From VGKU01 sp964388785 (GTDB taxonomy: Bacteria; Patescibacteriota; Patescibacteriia; UBA9934; GWF2-40-263), in the NCBI GenBank assembly GCA_964388785.1, contig CAYMBX010000012.1, positions 1-31,219 of the forward strand: DNA of 31,219 nucleotides. The letters run 5' to 3'. The notes under the pieces were generated by a model. It made no database searches, was not told the origin of the DNA, and saw nothing but the letters and a program-made list of their open reading frames with translations. Both the position numbers and the translations under genes were made by a program. The stretch's first letter is position 1; the number at the start of each line of letters is the position of its first letter. Of the stretch, positions 1-6,720 are shown one piece after another.

Positions 1-206
1 AATTCTTCCTTTGGATTGAGGTGGATGCGTTCTTGCAGGAAACGGTGGATGACATTTGGTTCGATGCCAGCATCCATAAGTGCGGATGCACCGGATTCGA
101 ACGCGTGTTGCATGTGCGGAAATCGACGTGCCAATTTTTGCATCCGCACAGCTCCAAAATGTCCAAATCGGACCAGGGCTAACCAATAACCCAAATCGTC
201 ACGCAT
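1..206 (-). CDS. dprA: DNA processing protein DprA (Smf), N-terminal fragment
   Basis: This gene runs off the left edge of the window; 68 codons are visible. The reading begins MRDDLGYWLALVRFGHFG and continues with VRMQKLARRFPHMQHAFESG. This matches the N-terminal helical region of DprA/Smf proteins, where a 'YWLAL..FG..G....KL...F' pattern is typical. DprA loads RecA on incoming single-stranded DNA during natural transformation. The Rossmann-like nucleotide-binding core lies outside the window, so the assignment rests on the N-terminal pattern only. The ATG (204-206, complement) overlaps the end of pth by 8 nt, so translation is probably coupled and the three minus-strand genes form one operon. 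Patescibacteria commonly keep competence genes such as dprA, which fits a lifestyle of nucleic-acid uptake (inference). An alternative is another protein sharing this helical domain. Confidence 0.75.
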   Translation of the reverse strand, partial: MRDDLGYWLALVRFGHFGAVRMQKLARRFPHMQHAFESGASALMDAGIEPNVIHRFLQERIHLNPKEE

Positions 207-732
207 ACTCCTTCATCAACAGTTTAATCGCTGTGTCGAGAATGGTCGGCATGTGTTCTTCCTCTTTTTGGGTCCAACGTTGGAGCACATAATCCTCCAG
301 TCCAATGTCCGGATGGTCAGGGCGTCCGATTCCGATTCGGATCCGATTCAGAACGGTTCCGGCCGGAACCGTTTCAAGAACAGACTGCATCCCACGGTGC
401 CCTGCGGAGGATCCACCACGTTTTACACGCACATCTCCGAATGGCAGATCCGCGTCATCATAAATGACGACAACGTCTTCGTCGTTGAACCCATATTTCT
501 TTTTGAGTTTTTGAAACGCGCGTCCGCTTGCGTTCATGAACGTTTGCGGTTTGCAAAAAATCACACGTGTTTCTCCGATGTGTCCTTCCGCGACTTCACT
601 TTCAAGACTTTGCTTCAGTTTTAGTTCGACTCCACATCGTTTTACGAGTTCATCAATGACTAAAAATCCGACATTATGTCGAGTGCGGTGATAGGCCGTT
701 CCGGGATTTCCAAGACCGATTAAGGTGAGCAT
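199..732 (-). CDS. pth: Peptidyl-tRNA hydrolase
   Basis: The enzyme hydrolyses the ester bond of peptidyl-tRNAs released from stalled ribosomes, recycling tRNA in the cytoplasm. The 177-aa length is normal for bacterial Pth. Visible family motifs are LGNPG (7-11, N9), RHNVGF (18-23, catalytic H19), KPQTFMNASG (61-70, N67) and YDDADLPFG (91-99, D92). The segment usually reading GGHNG reads AGHRG here, so the substrate-binding asparagine (N114 in E. coli numbering) is replaced by R113; the remaining active site looks intact. The ATG at 730-732 gives the standard N-terminus. It follows der by 6 nt and overlaps dprA by 8 nt, which points to a der-pth-dprA transcript. Confidence 0.95.
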   Translation of the reverse strand: MLTLIGLGNPGTAYHRTRHNVGFLVIDELVKRCGVELKLKQSLESEVAEGHIGETRVIFCKPQTFMNASGRAFQKLKKKYGFNDEDVVVIYDDADLPFGDVRVKRGGSSAGHRGMQSVLETVPAGTVLNRIRIGIGRPDHPDIGLEDYVLQRWTQKEEEHMPTILDTAIKLLMKEYA

Positions 733-738
733 AGATAC

Positions 739-2106
739 TTACGCAGAGACGGATCGCGCTATGCGGATGTGTACGCGAATCGGGGTGCCGGAGAGATGGA
801 ACGTTTCGGACAGTCGATTCACCAGGAAACGGACGTATCCTTCACTGAGTGTTGATTCGCGTTTAGCTTTGACAATCAAGTCAAAGGTGGGTGGGGCGAT
901 GTCTGTTTGTTTGATGCCGAGAATTTTTGGTGGAGAAGGACCTTTTCCTGCGGACGGCGTGTGCGCGTTCAACGCATTTTTGAGAAAGGCATCGAGTTCC
1001 TTTTGATCAATCCAGCGGGTGCGATTGCGCTGGACGGTTTCGATCGCATCGAAAATGGTTTTTACCCGTTGTTTGGTCAGTGCCGAAACAAACAACACCG
1101 GAGCGATTTTCAGAAACGGAATCGATGCGGCAATATATTCCCGGTACCGATTCATCGTGGTCGTTGTTTTCTGTTCAATAAGGTCCCATTTGTTTGCGAT
1201 GAGAATAACCCCTGAACCTGAGTCTTTCACAAATCCAGCGAGGGTTTTTTCTTGTGTGCCGATGGATTCGGATGCATCAATGAGAAAGAGGGTAACGTCC
1301 GCGGACCGCACCACGTGTTCATTGCGTCGCACGGCTTGCGCTTCAAGCCCGCCCGCCTTTTTTACTTTTCCGGATTTACGCATTCCCGCCGTATCGATGA
1401 ACAGAAACGCTTTATCGCCCACCCGGAAGAGCGTATCATTCGGTTCGCGTGTCGTGTGGGCGGTTGGGCTGGTGATGAAACGTTCTTCGCCAAGCAGCGC
1501 ATTGAGCAACGTTGATTTTCCGACGTTTGGTTTGCCAATGACGGCGACGCGAATGGCCTCCTGTTCAGAGGAAGCAATGGGTGGTATTCCACGCTCGATC
1601 AGTGTTTCGTAGACCAGATCCAACAGATCTCCCACACCCGAACCGCGCAATGCGGAAACGGCAACAGGAGTCGGAAGGCCTTGCAAATACCATTCGTGTG
1701 TATTGACCTGTGCGCGCTCCGTCGGAGTTTCCGCTTTGTTCGCAACAACAATCACCGGGATATTCGATTTTTTTAAAAGACGCGCGAGTGCTTGTTCCTG
1801 AGGAAGCGGACCTGTTTTTATATCGACGACAAACAGAATAACATCCGCTTGTTTTATGGCGATTTTTGTTTGTGCAATGGTTTGTTTTTCGATTTCGTCT
1901 GTTGCTTCGACGTCGAGTCCGCCTGTGTCGATGACACGGATCACGTTGCCTCTCCACAAACAGTCGCCTTCATTGCGATCGCGTGTCGTCCCCGCAATGT
2001 CCGAAACAAGCGCCTTTTGGCGCTCGAGAAGACGGTTAAAGAGAGTTGATTTGCCCACGTTGGTGCGTCCAACAAGTGCGACACGAGGAATGCGTGACGG
2101 ATTCAT
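739..2106 (-). CDS. der: Ribosome assembly GTPase Der (EngA)
   Basis: Der is the tandem-G-domain GTPase needed for maturation of the 50S ribosomal subunit. Both GTPase domains are visible in the 455-aa protein. G domain 1 has the P-loop GRTNVGKS (13-20), the G3 motif DTGG (60-63) and a G4 motif NKAE (123-126). G domain 2 has GKPNVGKS (191-198), DTAG (238-241) and NKWD (305-308). A C-terminal KH-like domain follows (about 360-455). The first G4 motif has Glu instead of the usual Asp of NKxD, which may alter guanine specificity or affinity in domain 1. Length is normal (E. coli Der is about 490 aa). It is the first gene of the minus-strand cluster and is divergent from the LCP gene. Confidence 0.96.
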   Translation of the reverse strand: MNPSRIPRVALVGRTNVGKSTLFNRLLERQKALVSDIAGTTRDRNEGDCLWRGNVIRVIDTGGLDVEATDEIEKQTIAQTKIAIKQADVILFVVDIKTGPLPQEQALARLLKKSNIPVIVVANKAETPTERAQVNTHEWYLQGLPTPVAVSALRGSGVGDLLDLVYETLIERGIPPIASSEQEAIRVAVIGKPNVGKSTLLNALLGEERFITSPTAHTTREPNDTLFRVGDKAFLFIDTAGMRKSGKVKKAGGLEAQAVRRNEHVVRSADVTLFLIDASESIGTQEKTLAGFVKDSGSGVILIANKWDLIEQKTTTTMNRYREYIAASIPFLKIAPVLFVSALTKQRVKTIFDAIETVQRNRTRWIDQKELDAFLKNALNAHTPSAGKGPSPPKILGIKQTDIAPPTFDLIVKAKRESTLSEGYVRFLVNRLSETFHLSGTPIRVHIRIARSVSA

Positions 2107-2112
2107 ATCTGT

Positions 2113-2118
2113 ATTTTA
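2113..2118 (-). promoter_or_regulatory. Possible -10 element of der, suggesting a leaderless mRNA
   Basis: On the minus strand the sequence GCTAAAATACAG ends just before the der start codon. TAAAAT matches the -10 consensus at five of six positions, and only 6 nt separate it from the ATG. A start site 6-8 nt downstream would fall at or next to the ATG, so the mRNA could be leaderless. No convincing -35 box is seen at 16-18 bp. The same core GCTAAAATA occurs before the surface-protein gene at 7597. Confidence 0.35.
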
Positions 2119-2175
2119 GCTGGTTTGCGCAGAAAGAAAAGCACGGATCAACGCGTCATGTCAATGTGTGGGTAT

Positions 2176-2258
2176 GATGATCACCCAACCTTTGGTGGAC
2201 GCTGTTGCTCTGTCTGCGTGCTCTCGACAGAGCAACAGCGTCTGTCATGATGGAAGTA
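2176..2258 (+). repeat. Hairpin repeat element, copy 1 (17-bp perfect stem)
   Basis: The arms GACGCTGTTGCTCTGTC (2198-2214) and GACAGAGCAACAGCGTC (2226-2242) are perfectly complementary around the 11-nt loop TGCGTGCTCTC. The left flank GATGATCACCCAACC plus TTTGGTG and the right flank TGTCATGATGG plus AAGTA recur in copy 3 (26025-26111). In copy 3 the loop is TGCGCGCTCTC but the stem sequence is different. No T-tract follows, so it is not a standard terminator. TTGG and CCAA in the left flank could form a small extra hairpin. Confidence 0.8.
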
Positions 2259-2443
2259 TAGGAATGCCCAGACTAAATATGACGCAGCTAATGGGAAGGG
2301 GTAGGAGAACACCTCTACCGAACCGGCTCGTGCTGTTGAATCAAATGGTGAGGTATTGCTGACAGATACAGTGAGTATGAAAGACTTCCGGGTTGTAGCA
2401 ACACCTTGTCCACCACCGTTCATGGAAGAGATCGTTACGGGAC

Positions 2444-2485
2444 AATTTTTCTGACCGCATTCTGACGGAGAGTGTCAGAAAAATT
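2444..2485 (+). promoter_or_regulatory. Alternative inverted repeats upstream of the LCP gene
   Basis: AATTTTTCTGAC (2444-2455) is perfectly complementary to GTCAGAAAAATT (2474-2485) across an 18-nt loop. Within that loop a second copy of TTCTGAC (2460-2466) can pair with GTCAGAA (2474-2480), so two mutually exclusive hairpins compete for the same 3' arm. This could be an attenuator-like switch or a dyad operator. It lies about 90 nt before the LCP start. Function is inferred from symmetry only. Confidence 0.45.
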
Positions 2486-2571
2486 CGTCTCGTCGATCTC
2501 TCTACACCCAACGTTTGTTGAAAAAAGGAGACTTGCGCAATCGTGTGATCGCGCATAAAATAAGTCGGGAT

Positions 2572-4119
2572 ATGGAGAAGCCAAAGATTGATTTTCTGAA
2601 GCAAAAATACGAACTGCATGAGACGAAAAAGAATCACCTTCTTTTTTTTAGTCGTCTCTTGGTGATCGTGTTGGTGGTCGGGGCGATGGTCGGAACGGCG
2701 TTTTCGTATCATGTTTCAACGACCTCCGAAAGCCAAGCGAATTTTCCCAAGCTTTCCCTCTTTTCAACGATCCGTGATTTTGTGGATGGGAATGATTTAA
2801 AGGGAGAAAAAGAAGATCGTGTGAATGTGCTCTTGATGGGAATTGGAGGGGAAGGGCATGAGGGTCCGCAGCTGACTGACACGATCATCTTTGCGAGCTA
2901 TCAACCTTCCAGTGGAAAGATCGGGCTGATGTCGTTACCGCGCGACATGACCGTTCCAATTCCCGGGTATGGGTACCGCAAAGTCAATCATGCGAATGCC
3001 TTTGGGGAAATCGATAAAAAAGGAACAGGCCCCCAACTCGCTTCCCAGGTGATCGGAGAAGTGCTCGACGAGGAGATTCAGTATTTCGTGCGAGTTGATT
3101 TTAACGGGTTTGTTGATTTGATCGATGACATCGGTGGTATTGATGTATATGTTGATCGCGGATTTACCGATCCGAAGTATCCGTCTCACGGAAAAGAATA
3201 TGCGGAGTGTGCGAGCGAGGAATCCCAAGAACAAGAAGAAGTTGTTCAAAAAGATTATTCCTGTCGGTATGAGGTTTTGACGTTCCAGGAAGGATGGACC
3301 CATCTTAATGGTGAAACAGCGCTTAAATTTGTGCGTTCGCGTCATGGAACAAACGGGGAAGGTTCCGATTTCGCCCGTTCGGCCAGACAACAGAAAGTGT
3401 TGCTTGCGGTCAAAGATAAAGTTTTTTCCGTTTCAACGTTTCTGAATCCCGCACGGTTAAATCGCATTCTGAAAACATTGGAGAAAAATATTGCGACGAA
3501 TTTGGATGTGTCCGAAATTTTGAAACTTGCACGTGCGGTGAAAGACCTCAAGGAAGGAGAGATGACCCATCATGTGATCGATGCTTCGCCCGAGTCGCCT
3601 CTCTACGCGACGACACTGAATGGAGCATTTGTGCTTCTTCCCAAGAATGATGATTGGAAGCCGCTTCAGCGCATCGCCCAGTATATTTTTGAATCGAATC
3701 CAAACCAGGCACGTTTTGGAGAAACACCGGACGACAAACCGAAATTTGTGAAAGTGGAAATTCAAAACGGCACAAATGTTACAGGGCTCGCGTTCCGTGC
3801 CTCGCAATTGCTCGACGGGCAGGGGTTTGATGTGGTGAAAGTCGGGAATGCAGCGTCGCGTGGATATACGCATACGGTGATTTACGATTTAACCAACGGA
3901 TTGCGCGCAAAAGAATTGAAGGCTCTGCGTGACTTTCTTCAGGCGGATGTGACGCTTTCGGCAACGGGTTGGATGGTGAGCGGTGAGGTGGTGCCAAAGG
4001 AAATTTCCGTTACCGGAGAGGATTATCAAAAATTGGCGACGGAAACGAATGTGGATTTTCTGGTAATCCTCGGTGAGAATTCTCCCAGCGTGGTGAGGGG
4101 AGAGAGCGTGACTCCTTGA
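2572..4119 (+). CDS. LytR-CpsA-Psr (LCP) family cell-wall glycopolymer ligase with LytR_C domain
   Basis: LCP proteins transfer polyprenyl-phosphate-linked glycopolymers onto peptidoglycan or surface proteins outside the membrane. Using the ATG at 2572 the protein has 515 aa: a short basic cytoplasmic tail, one membrane helix (about 26-47), an LCP catalytic domain (about 84-282) and a C-terminal LytR_C domain (about 393-500, starting VEIQNGTNVTGLA). LCP motifs visible are LLMGIGG, TDT (102-104), SLPRD (121-125) and the arginine motif VRSRH (254-258), followed by DFARSARQQ (267-275). A TTG-initiated start at 2515 would add 19 residues; the ATG is preferred although neither has an ideally spaced ribosome binding site. 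A low-complexity acidic insert (about 213-227) interrupts the domain. It ends 84 nt before a tRNA gene. Confidence 0.9.
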   Translation: MEKPKIDFLKQKYELHETKKNHLLFFSRLLVIVLVVGAMVGTAFSYHVSTTSESQANFPKLSLFSTIRDFVDGNDLKGEKEDRVNVLLMGIGGEGHEGPQLTDTIIFASYQPSSGKIGLMSLPRDMTVPIPGYGYRKVNHANAFGEIDKKGTGPQLASQVIGEVLDEEIQYFVRVDFNGFVDLIDDIGGIDVYVDRGFTDPKYPSHGKEYAECASEESQEQEEVVQKDYSCRYEVLTFQEGWTHLNGETALKFVRSRHGTNGEGSDFARSARQQKVLLAVKDKVFSVSTFLNPARLNRILKTLEKNIATNLDVSEILKLARAVKDLKEGEMTHHVIDASPESPLYATTLNGAFVLLPKNDDWKPLQRIAQYIFESNPNQARFGETPDDKPKFVKVEIQNGTNVTGLAFRASQLLDGQGFDVVKVGNAASRGYTHTVIYDLTNGLRAKELKALRDFLQADVTLSATGWMVSGEVVPKEISVTGEDYQKLATETNVDFLVILGENSPSVVRGESVTP

Positions 4120-4130
4120 AATATCCCCGA

Positions 4131-4139
4131 TGATATGCT
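4131..4139 (+). promoter_or_regulatory. Possible extended -10 promoter for tRNA-Val
   Basis: TGATATGCT fits the extended -10 pattern TGnTATAAT with two mismatches (TATGCT). It lies just after the LCP stop codon and about 65 nt before the tRNA. TTGAAA lies only 12 bp upstream, too close for a normal -35 box, so recognition would depend on the extended element. Confidence 0.3.
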
Positions 4140-4203
4140 AGAGTTCCCTCGCTCATTCGGACGTTTGGTGTGCCGTTTTCGGTGACGGTCAAGCGTCTTT
4201 GTC

Positions 4204-4280
4204 GGACGTTTAGCTCAGCTGGTTAGAGCGCTACATTCACACTGTAGAGGTCGGAGGTTCGAGTCCTCCAACGTCCACCA
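4204..4280 (+). tRNA. tRNA-Val, anticodon CAC, 3' CCA encoded
   Basis: A complete 77-nt cloverleaf can be folded. The acceptor arm is GGACGTT with AACGTCC, then discriminator A and an encoded CCA. The D arm is GCTC with GAGC, the anticodon arm CTACA with TGTAG around the loop TTCACAC, and the T arm GGAGG with CCTCC around TTCGAGT. The anticodon at loop positions 3-5 is CAC, which reads the valine codon GUG. It is followed immediately by a strong hairpin. Confidence 0.97.
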
Positions 4281-4315
4281 CTAAAATCGATCCCCGAGGG
4301 ATCGATTTTAGTTGA
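4281..4315 (+). terminator. Intrinsic terminator after tRNA-Val
   Basis: The arms CTAAAATCGATCCC (4281-4294) and GGGATCGATTTTAG (4298-4311) are perfectly complementary with a 3-nt loop. The 3' arm supplies ATTTTAGTT as a modest T-rich tail. The hairpin starts at the base after the encoded CCA, so it could end the tRNA transcript and also separate it from lepB. Confidence 0.7.
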
Positions 4316-4373
4316 CATGGTTTCCTTGTGCCGCCCTCTTTTCTATGTTACGCTGGAAACGATTTTTGTCTGT

Positions 4374-4973
4374 ATGAACGCCTCCCTCGAACAACGTCTC
4401 CAGGAACAGTTTGGACAAATCGGCGGATCGATGATTTTTTTCGTTTTAGAGGTGGTGCAGATTGTAGTGATTTCCGCCGCGATCATCATTCCGATCCGTT
4501 ATTTCCTGATCCAACCGTTTTATGTCAAAGGCGCGAGCATGGAGCCGAATTTTTATGATCATGAGTATCTGATCATTGACGAGCTGTCCTATCGGTTTCG
4601 TACGCCCGAGCGCGGGGAGATTGTCGTGTTTCGTTATCCACGCGATCCAAGCCAATTTTTTATCAAACGCGTTGTCGGTCTTCCCGGAGAAACGATCGAA
4701 GTGACCAACGGGAACGTCATTATTTACACAGAGGAGCATCCAAATGGAATTGTGCTTGAGGAGAATTATATCGACGATGAGCAGACAACAGGAAAAATAC
4801 GGACAACCCTTGGCGCAACTGAATATTATCTGTTGGGTGATAACCGTGATGAAAGTCTGGACTCGCGAAGCTTCGGTCCCGTGTCTGTTTCGGGAATTAT
4901 CGGACGCGTCTGGGTCAGGGGTTTGCCACTTTCGCGTATGGGAACATTTGCGCTGCCAACGTATAATCTATAA
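4374..4973 (+). CDS. lepB: Signal peptidase I
   Basis: This membrane serine protease cleaves signal peptides from exported proteins. With the ATG at 4374 the protein is 199 aa, in the usual range for single-anchor enzymes; an upstream ATG at 4317 would add 19 residues without matching the family. One membrane helix (about 22-46) is followed by the catalytic serine motif GASMEPN (53-59, S55). The lysine motif FIKRVVGLPGE (96-106, K98) supplies the general base, and the C-terminal box GDNRDESLDSRSFGPV (155-170) is complete. It lies 6 nt upstream of hisS, so the two are probably cotranscribed. Predicted substrates nearby include the 614-aa and 3467-aa proteins, both with AxA-type signal sequences. 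Confidence 0.95.
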   Translation: MNASLEQRLQEQFGQIGGSMIFFVLEVVQIVVISAAIIIPIRYFLIQPFYVKGASMEPNFYDHEYLIIDELSYRFRTPERGEIVVFRYPRDPSQFFIKRVVGLPGETIEVTNGNVIIYTEEHPNGIVLEENYIDDEQTTGKIRTTLGATEYYLLGDNRDESLDSRSFGPVSVSGIIGRVWVRGLPLSRMGTFALPTYNL

Positions 4974-4979
4974 ACATCT

Positions 4980-6374
4980 ATGCCTCCAAAAAAGAATACC
5001 GAAAAAAAAGTAAAGCCCGCGCAAGGAGACGAAGAGGAGGACACAAAGAAATCTTCAAAAGGTGCTCCGGAACTTCTGCGGGGATTCCGTGACATCCTTC
5101 CGGAAGAACAGGGACGATGGAATTTGATTCGTGACACCGTGCGCTCGCTTGCGGAATCCTACAGTTTCGACCGTATTGATCTTCCCATTCTCGAGCGATC
5201 CGACTTGTTTCAACGCACGATCGGGAAAGGAACGGATATTGTTGAAAAAGAAATGTATGTGTTTACGGATCCGTCCAATCGATCCGTGGCGCTCAGGCCC
5301 GAGGCCACCGCTTCCGCGGCGCGTGCTTACATTGAGCACGGAATGCTTGATCGACCGCAACCGGTGAAACTGTGGTATGAGGGTCCCATGTTCCGGCATG
5401 ACCGTCCGCAAGCAGGACGATATCGCCAGTTTTATCAAGCGGGGTTTGAGGTGTTTGGGGGCGATGAATCGATTATCGATGCCCAGCTCATCTTGATTGG
5501 GAAGAAACTGTTTGAAACGCTTGGACTCAACGTGCAGGTGCAGATTAACTCGATTGGGACACCGGAATGTCGGCAAGCCTATTTGGCGGAATTAGTGGCC
5601 TACTTCCGACCATTCCGTTCCAAATTACCGGAAGATGACAAACGTCGTTTGCAGAAAAATCCGCTGCGCTTGCTGGATAGCAAAGAGGAATACACCGTCG
5701 GGCTTCTGGAAGGCGCTCCGCAAATTTTGGACTGGTTGGATGACAAATCCAAAGAGCACTTCATGAAAGTGATTGAATTTTTGGACGAAGTCGAAATTCC
5801 TTACGTATTGAATCCGTATCTGGTGCGTGGTCTCGATTACTACACACACACAGTCTTTGAGTTCATTCCGGAAGGAGAGGAAGGCGAGAAGTCACAAAGT
5901 GCTCTGGGTGGCGGCGGACGTTATGATGGGTTGGTTGGTTTGCTTGGCGGCCGTCCGACACCGGCGTGTGGATTCGCGATCGGAATCGATCGCATCGCGC
6001 GTGCGCTTGCCGACAAAGGAATTCAGCCGCCTCAGTTTAAACCCGCGCAGGTCTTTTTTGCCCAACTCGGGGATGGGGCGCGTCGAGTGGGATTGCGTTT
6101 GTTCGAGCAGTTCCGCAAGGCCGGAATCCCGGTCGCGGAGGCGGCGGGCAAGAACGCGCTTAAGGCGCAGTTGGAAGTGGCGAACAAGTTGGGAGTCAGT
6201 TTGACCCTGATTTTAGGCCAAAAGGAAGTGCTCGATGGGACAATCATTATTCGGGACATGGAATCTGGCGCACAGGAAACAGTCGATTCCGCGAAAATCG
6301 TTTCTGTGGTGGAACGCAAGCTTCAAAAAGAAACGGGAGTACAGCCGGCGACTCATTCTCCTGTTGCGGAATAA
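4980..6374 (+). CDS. hisS: Histidyl-tRNA synthetase
   Basis: The enzyme charges tRNA-His with histidine. The 464-aa protein contains the class II core: LLRGFRDILPEE (about 32-43) near motif 1, motif 2 around RPEATA (R106) and MFRHDRPQAGRYRQFYQ, the histidine-binding GLDYYTHTVFEF (about 284), the GGGGRYDGL loop and motif 3 ACGFAIGIDRI. A C-terminal anticodon-binding domain follows (about 358-450). Before the core there is a 30-residue Lys/Glu-rich extension beginning MPPKKNTEKKVKPAQG that is not part of the usual bacterial enzyme. The start follows lepB closely and no later ATG fits the domain boundary better. Confidence 0.96.
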   Translation: MPPKKNTEKKVKPAQGDEEEDTKKSSKGAPELLRGFRDILPEEQGRWNLIRDTVRSLAESYSFDRIDLPILERSDLFQRTIGKGTDIVEKEMYVFTDPSNRSVALRPEATASAARAYIEHGMLDRPQPVKLWYEGPMFRHDRPQAGRYRQFYQAGFEVFGGDESIIDAQLILIGKKLFETLGLNVQVQINSIGTPECRQAYLAELVAYFRPFRSKLPEDDKRRLQKNPLRLLDSKEEYTVGLLEGAPQILDWLDDKSKEHFMKVIEFLDEVEIPYVLNPYLVRGLDYYTHTVFEFIPEGEEGEKSQSALGGGGRYDGLVGLLGGRPTPACGFAIGIDRIARALADKGIQPPQFKPAQVFFAQLGDGARRVGLRLFEQFRKAGIPVAEAAGKNALKAQLEVANKLGVSLTLILGQKEVLDGTIIIRDMESGAQETVDSAKIVSVVERKLQKETGVQPATHSPVAE

Positions 6375-6388
6375 GGGACAACCAGGAC

Positions 6389-6417
6389 TTGACAAAAACC
6401 CTTAATATTGGCAAGAT
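6389..6417 (+). promoter_or_regulatory. Probable sigma-70-type promoter of rpsU
   Basis: A consensus -35 box TTGACA (6389-6394) is followed after 17 bp by CAAGAT (6412-6417), a 3/6 match to the -10 consensus. The spacing is ideal and the site lies in the short gap between hisS and rpsU. The weak -10 limits certainty. A CATAAT further down (6434-6439) is poorly spaced. Confidence 0.45.
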
Positions 6418-6457
6418 TTTGTCGCATTAATTTCATAATAAAAAGGAGTTGATTTTT

Positions 6458-6700
6458 GTGGTAGAAGTCAAACGCAAAAAAGGTGAAAGTTTCGAGAGCT
6501 TGCTTCGACGATTTGGACGTCGCGTCCAGCAAAGCGGAAAAGTTCTTGAAGCTCGCAAGATCCGTTTCTTCGCGGAGAAGCCAAACAAGAACAAGGTCCG
6601 TGAAAGCGCATTGCGACGTCTTGAGATGCGAGAGAAACGCGATTACCTGATGCGTATCGGACAGCTCAAGGAAGAACCGCGCAAGCCGGCTCGACGATAA
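6458..6700 (+). CDS. rpsU: Small ribosomal subunit protein bS21
   Basis: bS21 is a small basic protein of the 30S subunit that sits near the anti-Shine-Dalgarno region of 16S rRNA. The 80-aa product begins MVEVKRKKGESFESLLRRFG, which matches the family pattern of a short strand followed by a long basic helix. The protein is rich in Arg and Lys throughout. The GTG at 6458 was chosen because a strong ribosome binding site AAAAGGAG (6441-6448) lies 9 nt upstream, whereas the TTG at 6449 touches that site. Use of GTG with one of the best Shine-Dalgarno sites in the window is notable, as most other genes lack one. yqeY follows after 20 nt, a common bacterial neighbourhood for rpsU. Confidence 0.93.
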   Translation: MVEVKRKKGESFESLLRRFGRRVQQSGKVLEARKIRFFAEKPNKNKVRESALRRLEMREKRDYLMRIGQLKEEPRKPARR

Positions 6701-6720
6701 GATTCGGATACGTCCCGCAT

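Larger units (their letters stand above)
2107..2571. other. Non-coding divergent region between der and the LCP gene
   Basis: This 465-bp stretch has no open frame that resembles a protein. It holds a probable der -10 element next to der, a conserved hairpin repeat at 2176-2258, a short imperfect hairpin around 2300-2320 (GGTAG pairing with CTACC) and a set of alternative inverted repeats at 2444-2485. An AAAAAAGGAG sequence at 2521-2530 lies upstream of the chosen LCP start. Its length is notable in an otherwise compact window, so it may contain a long 5' leader or a small RNA, but no known RNA family was recognised. Confidence 0.5.

Noticed and set aside
253..624. Plus-strand open frames across the pth and der genes
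   Set aside because: They overlap clear minus-strand genes with complete family motifs, show no domain of their own and are complementary-strand shadows.
2198..2242. Hairpin copy 1 as a simple transcription terminator
   Set aside because: No T-tract follows on either strand, the flanks and loop are shared with a distant copy, and it is upstream of both divergent genes rather than at a gene end.
2258..2400. Short stretches resembling parts of 23S rRNA domain II (GGGTAGGAGA, GAGGTAT, TGCTGACA in a similar order)
   Set aside because: The matches are short, from memory, and the sequence between them does not align or fold like the rRNA. It is treated as chance resemblance; an Infernal search would settle it.
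4312..4349. TTGACA (4312-4317) with TATGTT (4344-4349) as a lepB promoter
   Set aside because: The spacer is 26 bp, far outside the 16-18 bp range, and no better -10 lies at normal spacing.
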